Source: Desulfobulbaceae bacterium
GTDB lineage: Bacteria; Desulfobacterota; Desulfobulbia; Desulfobulbales; Desulfobulbaceae
Assembly (NCBI GenBank): GCA_023544645.1
Contig: JAMJFO010000013.1
Span: 1 to 63,139, forward strand
Direction of reading: 5' to 3'
DNA length: 63,139 nt
Shown: positions 1-8,349 of the stretch, piece by piece
Numbering within the stretch: the stretch's first letter is position 1
Layout: every line of letters starts with the position of its first letter
Translations under genes and position numbers: made by a program
The notes under the pieces: generated by a model
Database searches by the model: none
Told to the model about the DNA's origin: nothing
The model's input: only the letters and a program-made list of their open reading frames with translations

Positions 1-91
1 CCCTATCCCGGCACCCTTGCTATTACTGGGTTTCAGGGTACATCGGGAATGGCTGGATAAATGCCCAGCGGCAATACTTCAAAGGCACACC

Positions 92-900
92 ATGCAGGAC
101 CAGTTTGACAAGCAATCGCTGACAGAGCATCTCCGTGAACTCCGTTCGTGCCTTCTTATTTCACTGGCTGCTGTAGCGGCAGGTTTTGCTTTAGCCTATG
201 GTTTTATCCGGCCCATCAGCGACTGGTTTTTCCGTCCCCTCATAAAGGTCCTCCCTGAGAGCAAATCACTTGTGTTCACCTCGTACCAGGAAGGGTTTTT
301 TTTTATCTGAAATTAGCCCTTGTCTGCGGGGTTCTGCTGGCCACCCCGGTTATTTTTTACCAGATCTGGCGCTTCATCGCTCCCGGACTCTATCAGCATG
401 AAAAAAAGGCGCTGATCCCCTTCACGGTTATTTCGACATGCTGCTTTTTCTCCGGCGCCGCCTTCGGATATTTTGTCGTCTTTCCGCCGGCATTCCGTTT
501 TTTGATCGGGTATGCCAGCGATATCCTTGATCCATTGCCGGCGGTCAGTGAATATTTCTCACTCTCCTTGCGCTTGCTCATTGCCTTTGGTATTGTTTTT
601 GAACTGCCGGTGCTCATGGTCTTCCTCGGTAAGATCGGTGTCGTGGATGCCGCTTTTCTGCGCCGCAATCGGAAATATGCGCTGCTGATCAGCTTTATCA
701 TTGCGGCGATTCTGACTCCGACACCGGATGTTGTCAATCAGCTGCTCATGGCCGGCCCGCTGATTGTCCTTTATGAGGTGAGTATATTCGCGGTTGCCCT
801 GTTTGCCCGCAAGACATTGAGCGATTTCAACCGGGAAAGTGAACATTCGGAAAGCAGCTCGGAAAAAGAGAACAACGATTCAAACCAGGCTTCTTTGTAA
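92..900 (+). CDS. tatC: Sec-independent translocase subunit TatC, interrupted by a one-base frameshift
   Basis: TatC is the multi-spanning inner-membrane receptor of the twin-arginine export pathway, binding folded precursors with TatB. The N-terminal part starts at ATG 92 after AAAGG and carries the family motif LTEHLRELR. This frame reads to a stop at 308-310. The rest of the protein, in the next frame, reads on without a break to TAA at 900 and includes the typical segments around FELPVLMVFL and LTPTPDVVNQ. The break falls in a run of nine T (296-304); ten T would give EGFFFYLK and one protein of about 270 residues, the usual length. The charged tail (SEHSESSSEKEN) is normal. I infer either an assembly or sequencing indel, slippage-corrected expression, or a true recent mutation. 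No tatA or tatB is visible in the 91 bases before it. Confidence 0.85.
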
Positions 901-981
901 ATAACCTCAATCCGTGACGGTTTGTTGCTGGTACATTAGGTAAACGGATGCAGGAGCAAAAAACAGCAGAGAGGAGAAGAT

Positions 982-2262
982 ATGTCCAGTGCAATTGATT
1001 TCAACAGGGTCTTGGAGATCGGCAGGCCGCCGAATATTAAACAGCTTTTTCCCCATTCCCGCGCCCTTGTTGTAAGCGGCAAGGTGGTCGATCGGGCAAT
1101 GATTGCCAAGGGCAGAGCCATGACCATCGCTGCCAATGGCCGTAGCCACCTGATTATCAGGGGAGCCCTGCTGGCAGCGCAACGAGCTAATGCGGCCATA
1201 ATCATTGAGATTGCCCGTTCCGAAGGAGGCGCCAAGGCATACTGCGCGACCAGCTACTGGAATATCGCCCGCCAGGTGGACGCTCTCTGCAACGAAATGG
1301 CTATTACCGTCCCGGTAGCTATTCATGCCGATCATTACGGGATCAAAAGCAGTGACGATATCCCCTTTGCCAAGGTTGAGATTCCGTCAATGTTCGATGC
1401 GGGGGTGACTTCAATTGCCATTGATGCCTCCCATATGGCCGATGATGACAACCTGCTGGCCAACATTGAACTGGCGGACTGTATACCCGCCTGGGCGGGA
1501 TATGAAACGGAAATCGGCGAAATCAAGGGCAAGTTGGGTCTGTCATCTCCGGACGAGGCGCTTTTTCTCATCAAGGGACTCAATGCCCACGGGATTTTTC
1601 CCGACTGGATTGCGCTGAACAATGGGACGACGCACGGTATCGAGGCCAGTGACCAGGGGATCCAGGTTGAGCTGACAAGGGAGATCCATGACGTCCTTGC
1701 CCCGTTCAATGTTTCCGGCGCTCAGCATGGCACCTCCGGCAACAGTTCCGACCGGCTGCGGGCTATTGTGTCCCAGACCAGGACGACCAAGGCGAATGTT
1801 GCCACGGCTCTGCAGATGATTTCCTGGGGGCTTGAAGTCAACGATTACGGCAACGCCAGGCTTGATGACAATGGTGATTTTGTCAAGATCGCCGGGGAAG
1901 GGGTCACCGAGGAACTGTGGGACGAAATGAAGACATATGCAGCGGCCCAGGGCTGGAAAAAAGGTGATTACAAAAAGCTGAATCTTGTTTTTGAGAACAG
2001 GATACTGGGCCAGGCCGGGGATGTGCGTGAAAGAATGGCCGGCAGAGTGGCTGACTTCCTCTACACCATGCTGGTAGAGGTCTGCAATGCCGAGAACACA
2101 GCTGATTATGCCAGGGAGGCGATAATCGAGGCCGGCACCTACGACCTTGGTCCCAAGGTCGGGATCATTGAGCAGCCGGCTGAGTGGACGGTGGAGAAGA
2201 TAAGAGAGAAAGCGGCCCGGCTGGATACGGACAAGGGACCGCAAGGCGATTTTGACGATTAA
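982..2262 (+). CDS. fba: Class II fructose-1,6-bisphosphate aldolase (long form)
   Basis: Zinc-dependent aldolase that splits or forms fructose 1,6-bisphosphate in glycolysis and gluconeogenesis. The 426-residue product has the class II motif IHADHYG near residue 114, where the histidine is a metal ligand and the aspartate is catalytic, then the acidic stretch ending IDASHMADDDN. The phosphate-binding part shows the SGAQHGTSGNSS loop near residue 248. It is longer than the E. coli enzyme (about 360) and matches the long group found in some deltaproteobacteria and green sulfur bacteria. GGAGAAGAT precedes ATG 982. It stands 18 bp before the epimerase gene and may be co-transcribed with it. Aldolase activity is well supported; the exact substrate range is inferred. 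Confidence 0.85.
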   Translation: MSSAIDFNRVLEIGRPPNIKQLFPHSRALVVSGKVVDRAMIAKGRAMTIAANGRSHLIIRGALLAAQRANAAIIIEIARSEGGAKAYCATSYWNIARQVDALCNEMAITVPVAIHADHYGIKSSDDIPFAKVEIPSMFDAGVTSIAIDASHMADDDNLLANIELADCIPAWAGYETEIGEIKGKLGLSSPDEALFLIKGLNAHGIFPDWIALNNGTTHGIEASDQGIQVELTREIHDVLAPFNVSGAQHGTSGNSSDRLRAIVSQTRTTKANVATALQMISWGLEVNDYGNARLDDNGDFVKIAGEGVTEELWDEMKTYAAAQGWKKGDYKKLNLVFENRILGQAGDVRERMAGRVADFLYTMLVEVCNAENTADYAREAIIEAGTYDLGPKVGIIEQPAEWTVEKIREKAARLDTDKGPQGDFDD

Positions 2263-2279
2263 CTGCCATTGGTGGATGA

Positions 2280-3296
2280 ATGCAAAAAATTCTGGTTACC
2301 GGCGCTGCCGGCTTTATAGGCTATCACCTCTCAAAAAGACTGCTGGAGAGCGGCAGGGAGGTTGTGGGCCTGGATAATCTCAATGATTACTACGATCCGC
2401 AACTGAAGAGCGACCGGCTCGCACAGCTGATGGAGTACAGCGGATTTGTGCATTCCCCGCTGGATATGGCCGACCGGGAGGCCATGCCGGTGTTGTTCCG
2501 GGAGAATAATTTTGATGCGGTGGTCAATCTTGCAGCCCAGGCAGGAGTACGCTACTCTCTTATCAATCCTCATTCCTACGTGGACACCAACCTGGTCGGT
2601 TTCGTCAATATCCTGGAAGGGTGCCGCCATACCGGAGTGAAACACCTGGTCTACGCGTCGTCCAGCTCAGTCTACGGGGCCAACACCAATATGCCCTTTT
2701 CCGTGCATAACAACGTGGATCACCCGGTTTCGCTGTATGCGGCCTCCAAAAAAGCCAATGAGTTGATGGCCCATACATACAGCCACCTGTTCGGTCTGGC
2801 TTCCACCGGCTTGCGGTTCTTTACCGTTTACGGGCCATGGGGACGTCCTGATATGGCCCTGTTCCTGTTTACCAGGGCCATTCTTGAAGACCGGCCCATC
2901 GATGTGTTCAACAACGGCAACATGGAGCGGGATTTTACCTACATCGACGATATTGTCGAAGGAGTGTTCAGGATCATTGATCGGGTGCCGGAGCCTGATC
3001 CTTCATGGAGCGGAGATGATCCTGATCCGGCAACCAGCTATTGCCCGTGGCGGATTTATAATATCGGCAATAACAAAAAAGAAAAACTGATGCGCTACAT
3101 CGAGGTGCTTGAACAGTGCCTTGGCAGAAAGGCCCGGAAGAATTTTCTCCCGCTCCAGGATGGTGACGTGCCGGCCACCTATGCCAATGTTGACGACCTG
3201 GTCAGGGATATTGATTTCAAACCGTCTACATCCATTGAGGAAGGGATCCGGAATTTCGTCGACTGGTACCGGGAATATTACAGGGTTCAACCCTGA
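2280..3296 (+). CDS. NAD-dependent sugar epimerase, UDP-glucuronate 4-epimerase type
   Basis: Extended short-chain dehydrogenase that inverts C4 of a nucleotide sugar, supplying precursors for surface polysaccharide. The N-terminus has the NAD-binding Rossmann motif GAAGFIGYH (residues 8-16), followed by [12 protein letters not shown], which is characteristic of UDP-glucuronate 4-epimerases such as CapI and LspL. The catalytic pair appears as SSSSVYG (about 125-131) and YAASK (Tyr about 153). The motif [17 protein letters not shown] is also typical. At 338 residues it is full length. It lies 18 bp after the aldolase gene and is convergent with dxs. The family is clear; the choice of UDP-glucuronate over UDP-glucose is inferred from motif resemblance. 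Confidence 0.85.
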   Translation: MQKILVTGAAGFIGYHLSKRLLESGREVVGLDNLNDYYDPQLKSDRLAQLMEYSGFVHSPLDMADREAMPVLFRENNFDAVVNLAAQAGVRYSLINPHSYVDTNLVGFVNILEGCRHTGVKHLVYASSSSVYGANTNMPFSVHNNVDHPVSLYAASKKANELMAHTYSHLFGLASTGLRFFTVYGPWGRPDMALFLFTRAILEDRPIDVFNNGNMERDFTYIDDIVEGVFRIIDRVPEPDPSWSGDDPDPATSYCPWRIYNIGNNKKEKLMRYIEVLEQCLGRKARKNFLPLQDGDVPATYANVDDLVRDIDFKPSTSIEEGIRNFVDWYREYYRVQP

Positions 3297-3308
3297 AGCT
3301 GATTTTTT
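3281..3308 (+). terminator. Weak hairpin plus T run at the end of the epimerase gene
   Basis: CAGGG-TTCAA-CCCTG forms a short stem that includes the epimerase stop codon, and six T follow eight bases later. It is a weak intrinsic terminator candidate between two convergent genes. Confidence 0.35.
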
Positions 3309-3336
3309 ATTAATTTATTCTTGTCCCGGGGAAACC

Positions 3337-5241
3337 TTACTGTTTCATTACTTCCAGCGTGCCCTTGATGATTCCTGACACGTCCAGTCCGTGATTTTTC
3401 CATAAAATCTGCTGCGGGCCATGTTCGATAAAGGTGTTGCCGTATCCCAGCAGCCGTACCGGCACCTTGAGATGCACTTCGCACAGCAGCTGCAGAACGG
3501 CGCTGCCAAAACCTCCCTTCTTGACGTTGTCTTCAATGGTTACCACCCGGCCGGTTTTTTCCGCCCACTCGCAGATGAGTTCGTTGTCCAGGGGTTTGAT
3601 AAACCGGGGATTGATCACCGCGGCATCGATGCCCAGTTTTTTCAGGCCGTCGGCGGCGGCCAGGGCAGGATAGACCCTGTTGCCGACCGGGAGCAGGAGA
3701 ACGTCCCTGCCTTCGCGCAGCAGTTCTCCCCTGCCTATGGGAAGGCGCAGCAGGTCTTTGTCAAGCTCCACTCCTTCTCCCGAACCCCGGGGATACCGGA
3801 TCGCTGTCGGCCCGTTGTGGTAGACAGCGGTGTTGAGCATATGCTGCAACTCGTTTTCGTCTTTGGGGGCCATCAGTACGAGATTAGGAATGAAGCGGAG
3901 AAATGACAGGTCGAAAACGCCGTGGTGCGTCGGTCCGTCATCGCCGACCACGCCGCCTCGGTCGAGAGCAAGGGTCACCGGGAGGTCGGGCAGGCAGACA
4001 TCATGAATGATCTGGTCCAGGGCCCGCTGCATGAACGATGAATAGATGGCAACCACGGGGCGCATTCCCTCCATTGCCAGGCCGGCGGCAAAGGTGACCG
4101 CGTGCTGTTCGGCGATGCCGACATCAAAGAAGCGGTCCGGGAACTGCTGGCTGAATGATGTGAGACCGGTGCCCGCAGGCATTGCGGCTGTAATAGCGGT
4201 GACCCGGTCATTCTCCCGGGCCAGTTTGCACAGGGTGCTGCCGAAAACCTTGGTGTAGGAGATGTTGCCGATGGAAGGCAGTGGTTTGCCGTTGGCAATG
4301 GTAAAGGGCCCCACCCCATGATAATCGCCCGGGTTGTGTTCGGAAGGTGCGTATCCTTTGCCCTTGGTGGTTATGACATGGATGAGCACCGGTCCGTGAC
4401 GATTATCCCGGACATTCTGCAGGGTCTCGATCAACGAGTCCAGCTGGTGGCCGGGAATGGGGCCGATGTATTCAAATTTGAGCGCTTCAAAGAGCATGCC
4501 CGGGGTAAAAAATCCCTTGAGGCTTTCCTCGCTTTTCCGCAGGACATTGAGGATGTTCTCACCCACTGCGGATAGCGATTTCAAGCGTTCCTCAACATGC
4601 TTGCGCAGTCCGCTCATGGTCTTGCCGGTCAGCTTTCTGCTGAGAAAGCTGGACATGGCGCCGACATTGGGCGAGATCGACATTTCATTGTCATTGAGGA
4701 TAACGATCAGGTCCTTGTCCAGATCGCCGGCATGATTCAGTCCCTCAAAGGCGAGACCGGCGGTCATGGATCCGTCTCCAATGACGGCGATTACCCGATT
4801 GTTGTCTTTTTTCAGATCCTTGGCTGCTGCGATGCCAAGCCCGTAGGATATGGAGGTCGAACTGTGACCGGCCTCAACCACATCATATTCGCTCTCCGAG
4901 CGTTTGGGGAAGCCGCTGATGCCCTTATATTGACGCAGGGTGTGAAACTTGTCCCGCCGTCCTGTCAACAGTTTATGGGCATAGGACTGATGGCCGACAT
5001 CCCATATCAGTTTGTCATGCGGCGTGTCAAAGACATAGTGCAGGGCAATGGTCAACTCCACCACCCCGAGACTCGGAGCAAGGTGGCCGCCAGTGTTGGC
5101 CACGGTCTGGATGATTTTGGTCCTGATCTCGCCTGTAAGCTGGGTCAGCTGTTCAGGTTTGAGTCTGCGCAGGTCAGCCGGTGAATTGATGGCGTCGAGC
5201 AGTTCGGTCTGCTGATCCTGCAGCGCGTTGATCATAAGCAT
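3337..5241 (-). CDS. dxs: 1-deoxy-D-xylulose-5-phosphate synthase
   Basis: Thiamine-diphosphate enzyme that condenses pyruvate and glyceraldehyde 3-phosphate, the first step of the MEP isoprenoid pathway. The 634-residue product is full length. It shows [21 protein letters not shown] near the N-terminus, the ThDP/Mg motif GDGSMTAG...NDNEMSIS (about 155-190), and the transketolase-type pyrimidine domain with [15 protein letters not shown]. The C-terminal domain has [15 protein letters not shown]. The start is two bases after the ispA stop, so the two are probably translationally coupled. A second in-frame ATG lies two codons in. The order xseB-ispA-dxs is widely conserved in Gram-negative bacteria, which supports the call. 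Confidence 0.97.
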   Translation of the reverse strand: MLMINALQDQQTELLDAINSPADLRRLKPEQLTQLTGEIRTKIIQTVANTGGHLAPSLGVVELTIALHYVFDTPHDKLIWDVGHQSYAHKLLTGRRDKFHTLRQYKGISGFPKRSESEYDVVEAGHSSTSISYGLGIAAAKDLKKDNNRVIAVIGDGSMTAGLAFEGLNHAGDLDKDLIVILNDNEMSISPNVGAMSSFLSRKLTGKTMSGLRKHVEERLKSLSAVGENILNVLRKSEESLKGFFTPGMLFEALKFEYIGPIPGHQLDSLIETLQNVRDNRHGPVLIHVITTKGKGYAPSEHNPGDYHGVGPFTIANGKPLPSIGNISYTKVFGSTLCKLARENDRVTAITAAMPAGTGLTSFSQQFPDRFFDVGIAEQHAVTFAAGLAMEGMRPVVAIYSSFMQRALDQIIHDVCLPDLPVTLALDRGGVVGDDGPTHHGVFDLSFLRFIPNLVLMAPKDENELQHMLNTAVYHNGPTAIRYPRGSGEGVELDKDLLRLPIGRGELLREGRDVLLLPVGNRVYPALAAADGLKKLGIDAAVINPRFIKPLDNELICEWAEKTGRVVTIEDNVKKGGFGSAVLQLLCEVHLKVPVRLLGYGNTFIEHGPQQILWKNHGLDVSGIIKGTLEVMKQ

Positions 5242-5243
5242 TG

Positions 5244-6140
5244 CTATTTTTTCCTCTCAATAATGTAGCGGGCCAGTCCGCGTAATGGTTCCGCTGTTTC
5301 GCTGAAAGTCTCAAGGGCCCGCAAAGCCTCGGCAACGGCTTCATCTGCCATTTTTTTTGCTTTCTCGATTCCGAACAGAGCGGGGTAGGTTGACTTGCCC
5401 CGCTTTGCATCACTGCCGGCCGCCTTGCCGAGTTGTTCCGTTGTTGACTCAACGTTGAGGATATCGTCAATGATCTGGAATGCCAGTCCTATGGCATTGC
5501 CATACTCGCTGAGCCGGTCCCGCTGTTCCATGGAAGCTCCGGCGGCGATCCCCCCGGCCATGACCGAAGCGGTTATCAGCATTCCTGTTTTGCTGCGATG
5601 GATGGTGCGCAGCAGTTCATAAGAAATCTCCCTGCCTTCATTGACAACGTCAAGATACTGGCCTCCGACCATGCCCAACGGGCCGGCCGCCCTGGAAACA
5701 ACCGAGATGATTTCCAGCCGGTCGTTGGCCGGTATCCGGCTGCTGTCGGGATGGCTGAGCAGGTCAAAGGCAAAACAGTGCAGGCTGTCGCCGGCAAGAA
5801 TTGCCGCCGCCTCACCATAGACGGTATGGCTGGTCGGTTTGCCCCTTCGCAGATCGTCGTCATCCATGGCCGGCAGGTCGTCATGGATCAACGAATACGT
5901 ATGTATGTATTCCAGGGCACAGGCAATAGGGAGGGTCGATGCATCTATATCCGCGCTGCCGGACACCATTCTCGCCGAGGCAAGACAGAGGATGGGCCTG
6001 ACTCTTTTTCCGCCGGCAAAAAGGCTGTAGCGCAATGTTTCAATATGGTCAGCAAAGGCTTCCCCGGATTGAATCATGTACCGGGCAAGGGCATTCTCGA
6101 CAAGCGTTTTCTGCTCGTCAAGATAGGTCTTGATCTCCAT
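5244..6140 (-). CDS. ispA: Polyprenyl (farnesyl/geranylgeranyl) diphosphate synthase
   Basis: Short-chain trans-prenyltransferase that builds farnesyl or geranylgeranyl diphosphate from IPP and DMAPP, feeding quinone and undecaprenyl synthesis. The first aspartate-rich motif is [15 protein letters not shown] and the second is FQIIDDILN, both intact. The substrate-binding GGKRVRP motif is near the N-terminus. I start it at ATG 6140 ([10 protein letters not shown]) after CTGGGGAAAA; a TTG at 6161 would extend it by seven residues. Its 5' end overlaps the end of xseB, and dxs follows at once, so it is the middle gene of an xseB-ispA-dxs operon. Chain length (C15 or C20) cannot be decided from sequence reading alone. 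Confidence 0.93.
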   Translation of the reverse strand: MEIKTYLDEQKTLVENALARYMIQSGEAFADHIETLRYSLFAGGKRVRPILCLASARMVSGSADIDASTLPIACALEYIHTYSLIHDDLPAMDDDDLRRGKPTSHTVYGEAAAILAGDSLHCFAFDLLSHPDSSRIPANDRLEIISVVSRAAGPLGMVGGQYLDVVNEGREISYELLRTIHRSKTGMLITASVMAGGIAAGASMEQRDRLSEYGNAIGLAFQIIDDILNVESTTEQLGKAAGSDAKRGKSTYPALFGIEKAKKMADEAVAEALRALETFSETAEPLRGLARYIIERKK

Positions 6141-6366
6141 TTTTTTCCCCAGGGAAATCAACCGTTGTCAGGGTGTCATCCTGTTTGACAAGCAGGTCGA
6201 CTTTTTTGCGTGCCTCCTCAAGTTTGGCGCTGCAGAACTTGACAAGTTCGATGCCTTCGTCGAATTTCTTGAGAGATTTCTCCAGGCTGGGATCACCTTG
6301 TTCGAGTTCCGCGGTAATCTGCTCCAGCCTGTCGAGGGCAGCTTCAAAGGTTATTTTCTTTGCCAT
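6118..6366 (-). CDS. xseB: Exodeoxyribonuclease VII small subunit
   Basis: XseB is the small helical partner of XseA in exonuclease VII, which degrades single-stranded DNA. The 82-residue product has the family signature FEAALDRLEQITAELEQGDPSLEKSL followed by the F-x-EG-x-EL helix. Its stop lies 22 bases inside the ispA reading frame, an overlap often seen in this operon. The large subunit gene xseA is not adjacent here. The size and motif match are typical of the family. Confidence 0.93.
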   Translation of the reverse strand: MAKKITFEAALDRLEQITAELEQGDPSLEKSLKKFDEGIELVKFCSAKLEEARKKVDLLVKQDDTLTTVDFPGEKNGDQDLS

Positions 6367-6473
6367 AAAATACGCCGGTGATCATGTGTTTCCGCGTGCA
6401 TGAGAGAATCTGTAGTCAGTATTGTTTTGCAACGTAATTTTATATAGTAAACTTTATGGGAACGGCTTTCAAC

Positions 6474-8252
6474 TTATCTTTTTTCCTCAAATCCCCAATA
6501 AGGATAGTCAAGACGATAATCTCCGATCTTGCCGGGACTTTGTTCCCTGCTCGCCACCAGCCACAGGCTGTTTGTTCTTTCGTCCATGGGCCCGGAATCA
6601 AAGGAGTTCCAGTCCGAAAGCAGGATCATGGCATTGTCGGCGGAATACTCGATATCTCCTGTGCCTTTAAAAGAACCCATGTGGGGCTGCGCGTCATACT
6701 GGTCATCCTTGCCCCGGGAAAGTTCGGAAATCACCAGAAATGAAACATTGAGCTCGTCGCGGATGGCTTCCAGCTGACGGAGCCAGGCGTCAATGCCGGT
6801 GCGGCGCTCAGACAGGTTCTGGAAGGGCAGTTTATGCAGGCTGTCAATGACGACCATGGTGTAATGATTTTTGGTCTCGTGCCGGAAAAAATCGATGTGC
6901 CGGCGCATGATGTCAGGGGTCAGTTTACGGTCGGTAACTACTTTGAACCAGGGCAGCAGCGCGCGCAGTTCATCCTTGGCTTTCTGCAGGCGTCCGGCAT
7001 GGTCCTGGTCCATGCTGCTGTTTTTTATCTGCTCCGCCGAAAGTCGGCTCAGCCGGCACAGGGTGCGCTGGTAGATCTTCTGGCGGCCGTTCTCGAAATC
7101 ATAATAAATAACCGGTATCCTGCGGCGGGCCATTTCTGTGGCGATCTGGATGAAGAAGCAGGATTTTCCTGCCTTGGGCGTGCCGCCGACGATATTTATG
7201 CCATGGATGCCGCCCAGGGCCTGGTCCAGCCGGGTAAATCCCGACTGCATGGTCCGGTAGGCATCACCGGACTCGTTCTGAAGCCTGTCGCGGAACTGCA
7301 GAAATTCCTTTTCCGGCGAGGCGAAAGGCGAAAAAGCCCTGGATTCCTTGATGAGCCGGAATGCAGTCTGTTGAAATTCCTTGCCAAGATCCGTGGATAA
7401 TCCGACCAGAGAGTAGTTTTTTTCCGTATGTTCAGGCCAGCGGATCAGGCGTGCCTTGAACCCGAGCCTGGTGGCCAGGCTGCGGGCGGCGCTTTGGGAT
7501 TCGTTGCTGTTGTTTGCCCACAGGAAGACTGTGGTGAGCCAGTTCAAGGCGGCAGCGTCAAGCCTTTCCAGATTTGCCGGGGAGGTAACGGCGATACCCG
7601 GGAGGCCGAGCTGCTTGATGGTAAGGAGATTATCTTCGTTTTCAACGACAAAAAGAGTGCCGTTTTCGCACCTTTCGATATCATTCATGTTATAGACCAT
7701 GTTCCGCTCAGCGACGAATTCCTCGTCCCCGAACCAGAAGCTGTCTTCGGGCCGGTCAGGATGAATGCAGCGGGCGTTGTAGCAATTGCCGTCATCTTCA
7801 ATATAGGGATAGACAAGGTAGCGGCCATTATAGCCGATCTTCATCTCCTGCAGCACTTCCCGGGAGATTTCCATCCTGCTGAAATGATCATACTGCTCCT
7901 CGGTCATCCGGTTCATGAAGCTCTGGATATCCGAATTTATATTTTTTACCGGATATTCGATGCCGGCTGAGGCATATTCACGGTCCGGGTCATATCCCGG
8001 CACATTCATCATGTTCAGGGCAAGGAGGCGGGCGAAATAGAGGGGGAAGCCGCCGGGCACGCAGCGGTTCTGGCAGCGGAAATAGCCGTGGAAAAAGGTG
8101 TCGGGGTTAAGGAAGACAATGAGCCGGCCCGGGCCGGCCGTTTTTTTTCTCGCGCACAAGGGACAGGGAGCTTGAAGAATGTTGTTTTTCAGTTCGCCGT
8201 CTGGTAATTGATTGGTATAGAATGCGGTAATAGCGTCCATTTTACTCATCAC
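6474..8252 (-). CDS. Twinkle-like primase-helicase with DnaB-type ATPase and degenerate TOPRIM
   Basis: The product resembles phage T7 gp4 and mitochondrial Twinkle: an N-terminal zinc site (CPLCARKK, then CQNRC), a TOPRIM-like domain (about 200-290), and a C-terminal RecA/DnaB helicase domain. The helicase part has Walker A GTPKAGKS near residue 355, Walker B MVVIDSLHKL, and a DnaB-like end motif HMGSFKGTGDIEYSAD. The TOPRIM domain looks impaired: the expected glycine after the first glutamate is Asn (VVENED), and the DxD region reads FLWANNSNE. Helicase activity seems likely and primer synthesis doubtful. The start is GTG 8252 or ATG 8249, after AAGGAG. It is divergent from the HerA-like gene. 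It may be an old phage gene or a repair helicase; its chromosomal role is unknown. Confidence 0.75.
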   Translation of the reverse strand: MMSKMDAITAFYTNQLPDGELKNNILQAPCPLCARKKTAGPGRLIVFLNPDTFFHGYFRCQNRCVPGGFPLYFARLLALNMMNVPGYDPDREYASAGIEYPVKNINSDIQSFMNRMTEEQYDHFSRMEISREVLQEMKIGYNGRYLVYPYIEDDGNCYNARCIHPDRPEDSFWFGDEEFVAERNMVYNMNDIERCENGTLFVVENEDNLLTIKQLGLPGIAVTSPANLERLDAAALNWLTTVFLWANNSNESQSAARSLATRLGFKARLIRWPEHTEKNYSLVGLSTDLGKEFQQTAFRLIKESRAFSPFASPEKEFLQFRDRLQNESGDAYRTMQSGFTRLDQALGGIHGINIVGGTPKAGKSCFFIQIATEMARRRIPVIYYDFENGRQKIYQRTLCRLSRLSAEQIKNSSMDQDHAGRLQKAKDELRALLPWFKVVTDRKLTPDIMRRHIDFFRHETKNHYTMVVIDSLHKLPFQNLSERRTGIDAWLRQLEAIRDELNVSFLVISELSRGKDDQYDAQPHMGSFKGTGDIEYSADNAMILLSDWNSFDSGPMDERTNSLWLVASREQSPGKIGDYRLDYPYWGFEEKR

Positions 8253-8349
8253 GTTTTCTCTGCTCCTTGGCAAATATATAACATCATGTATCTATTGAAG
8301 CAGAAAGCGGTAAAGTGTTCAATGAAATTGCATGATGGTGGAGGTTATC

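Noticed and set aside
8332-8349. Upstream ATG for the HerA-like gene
   Set aside because: ATG 8350 has the ribosome site at better spacing; the 18 bases before it include that site.
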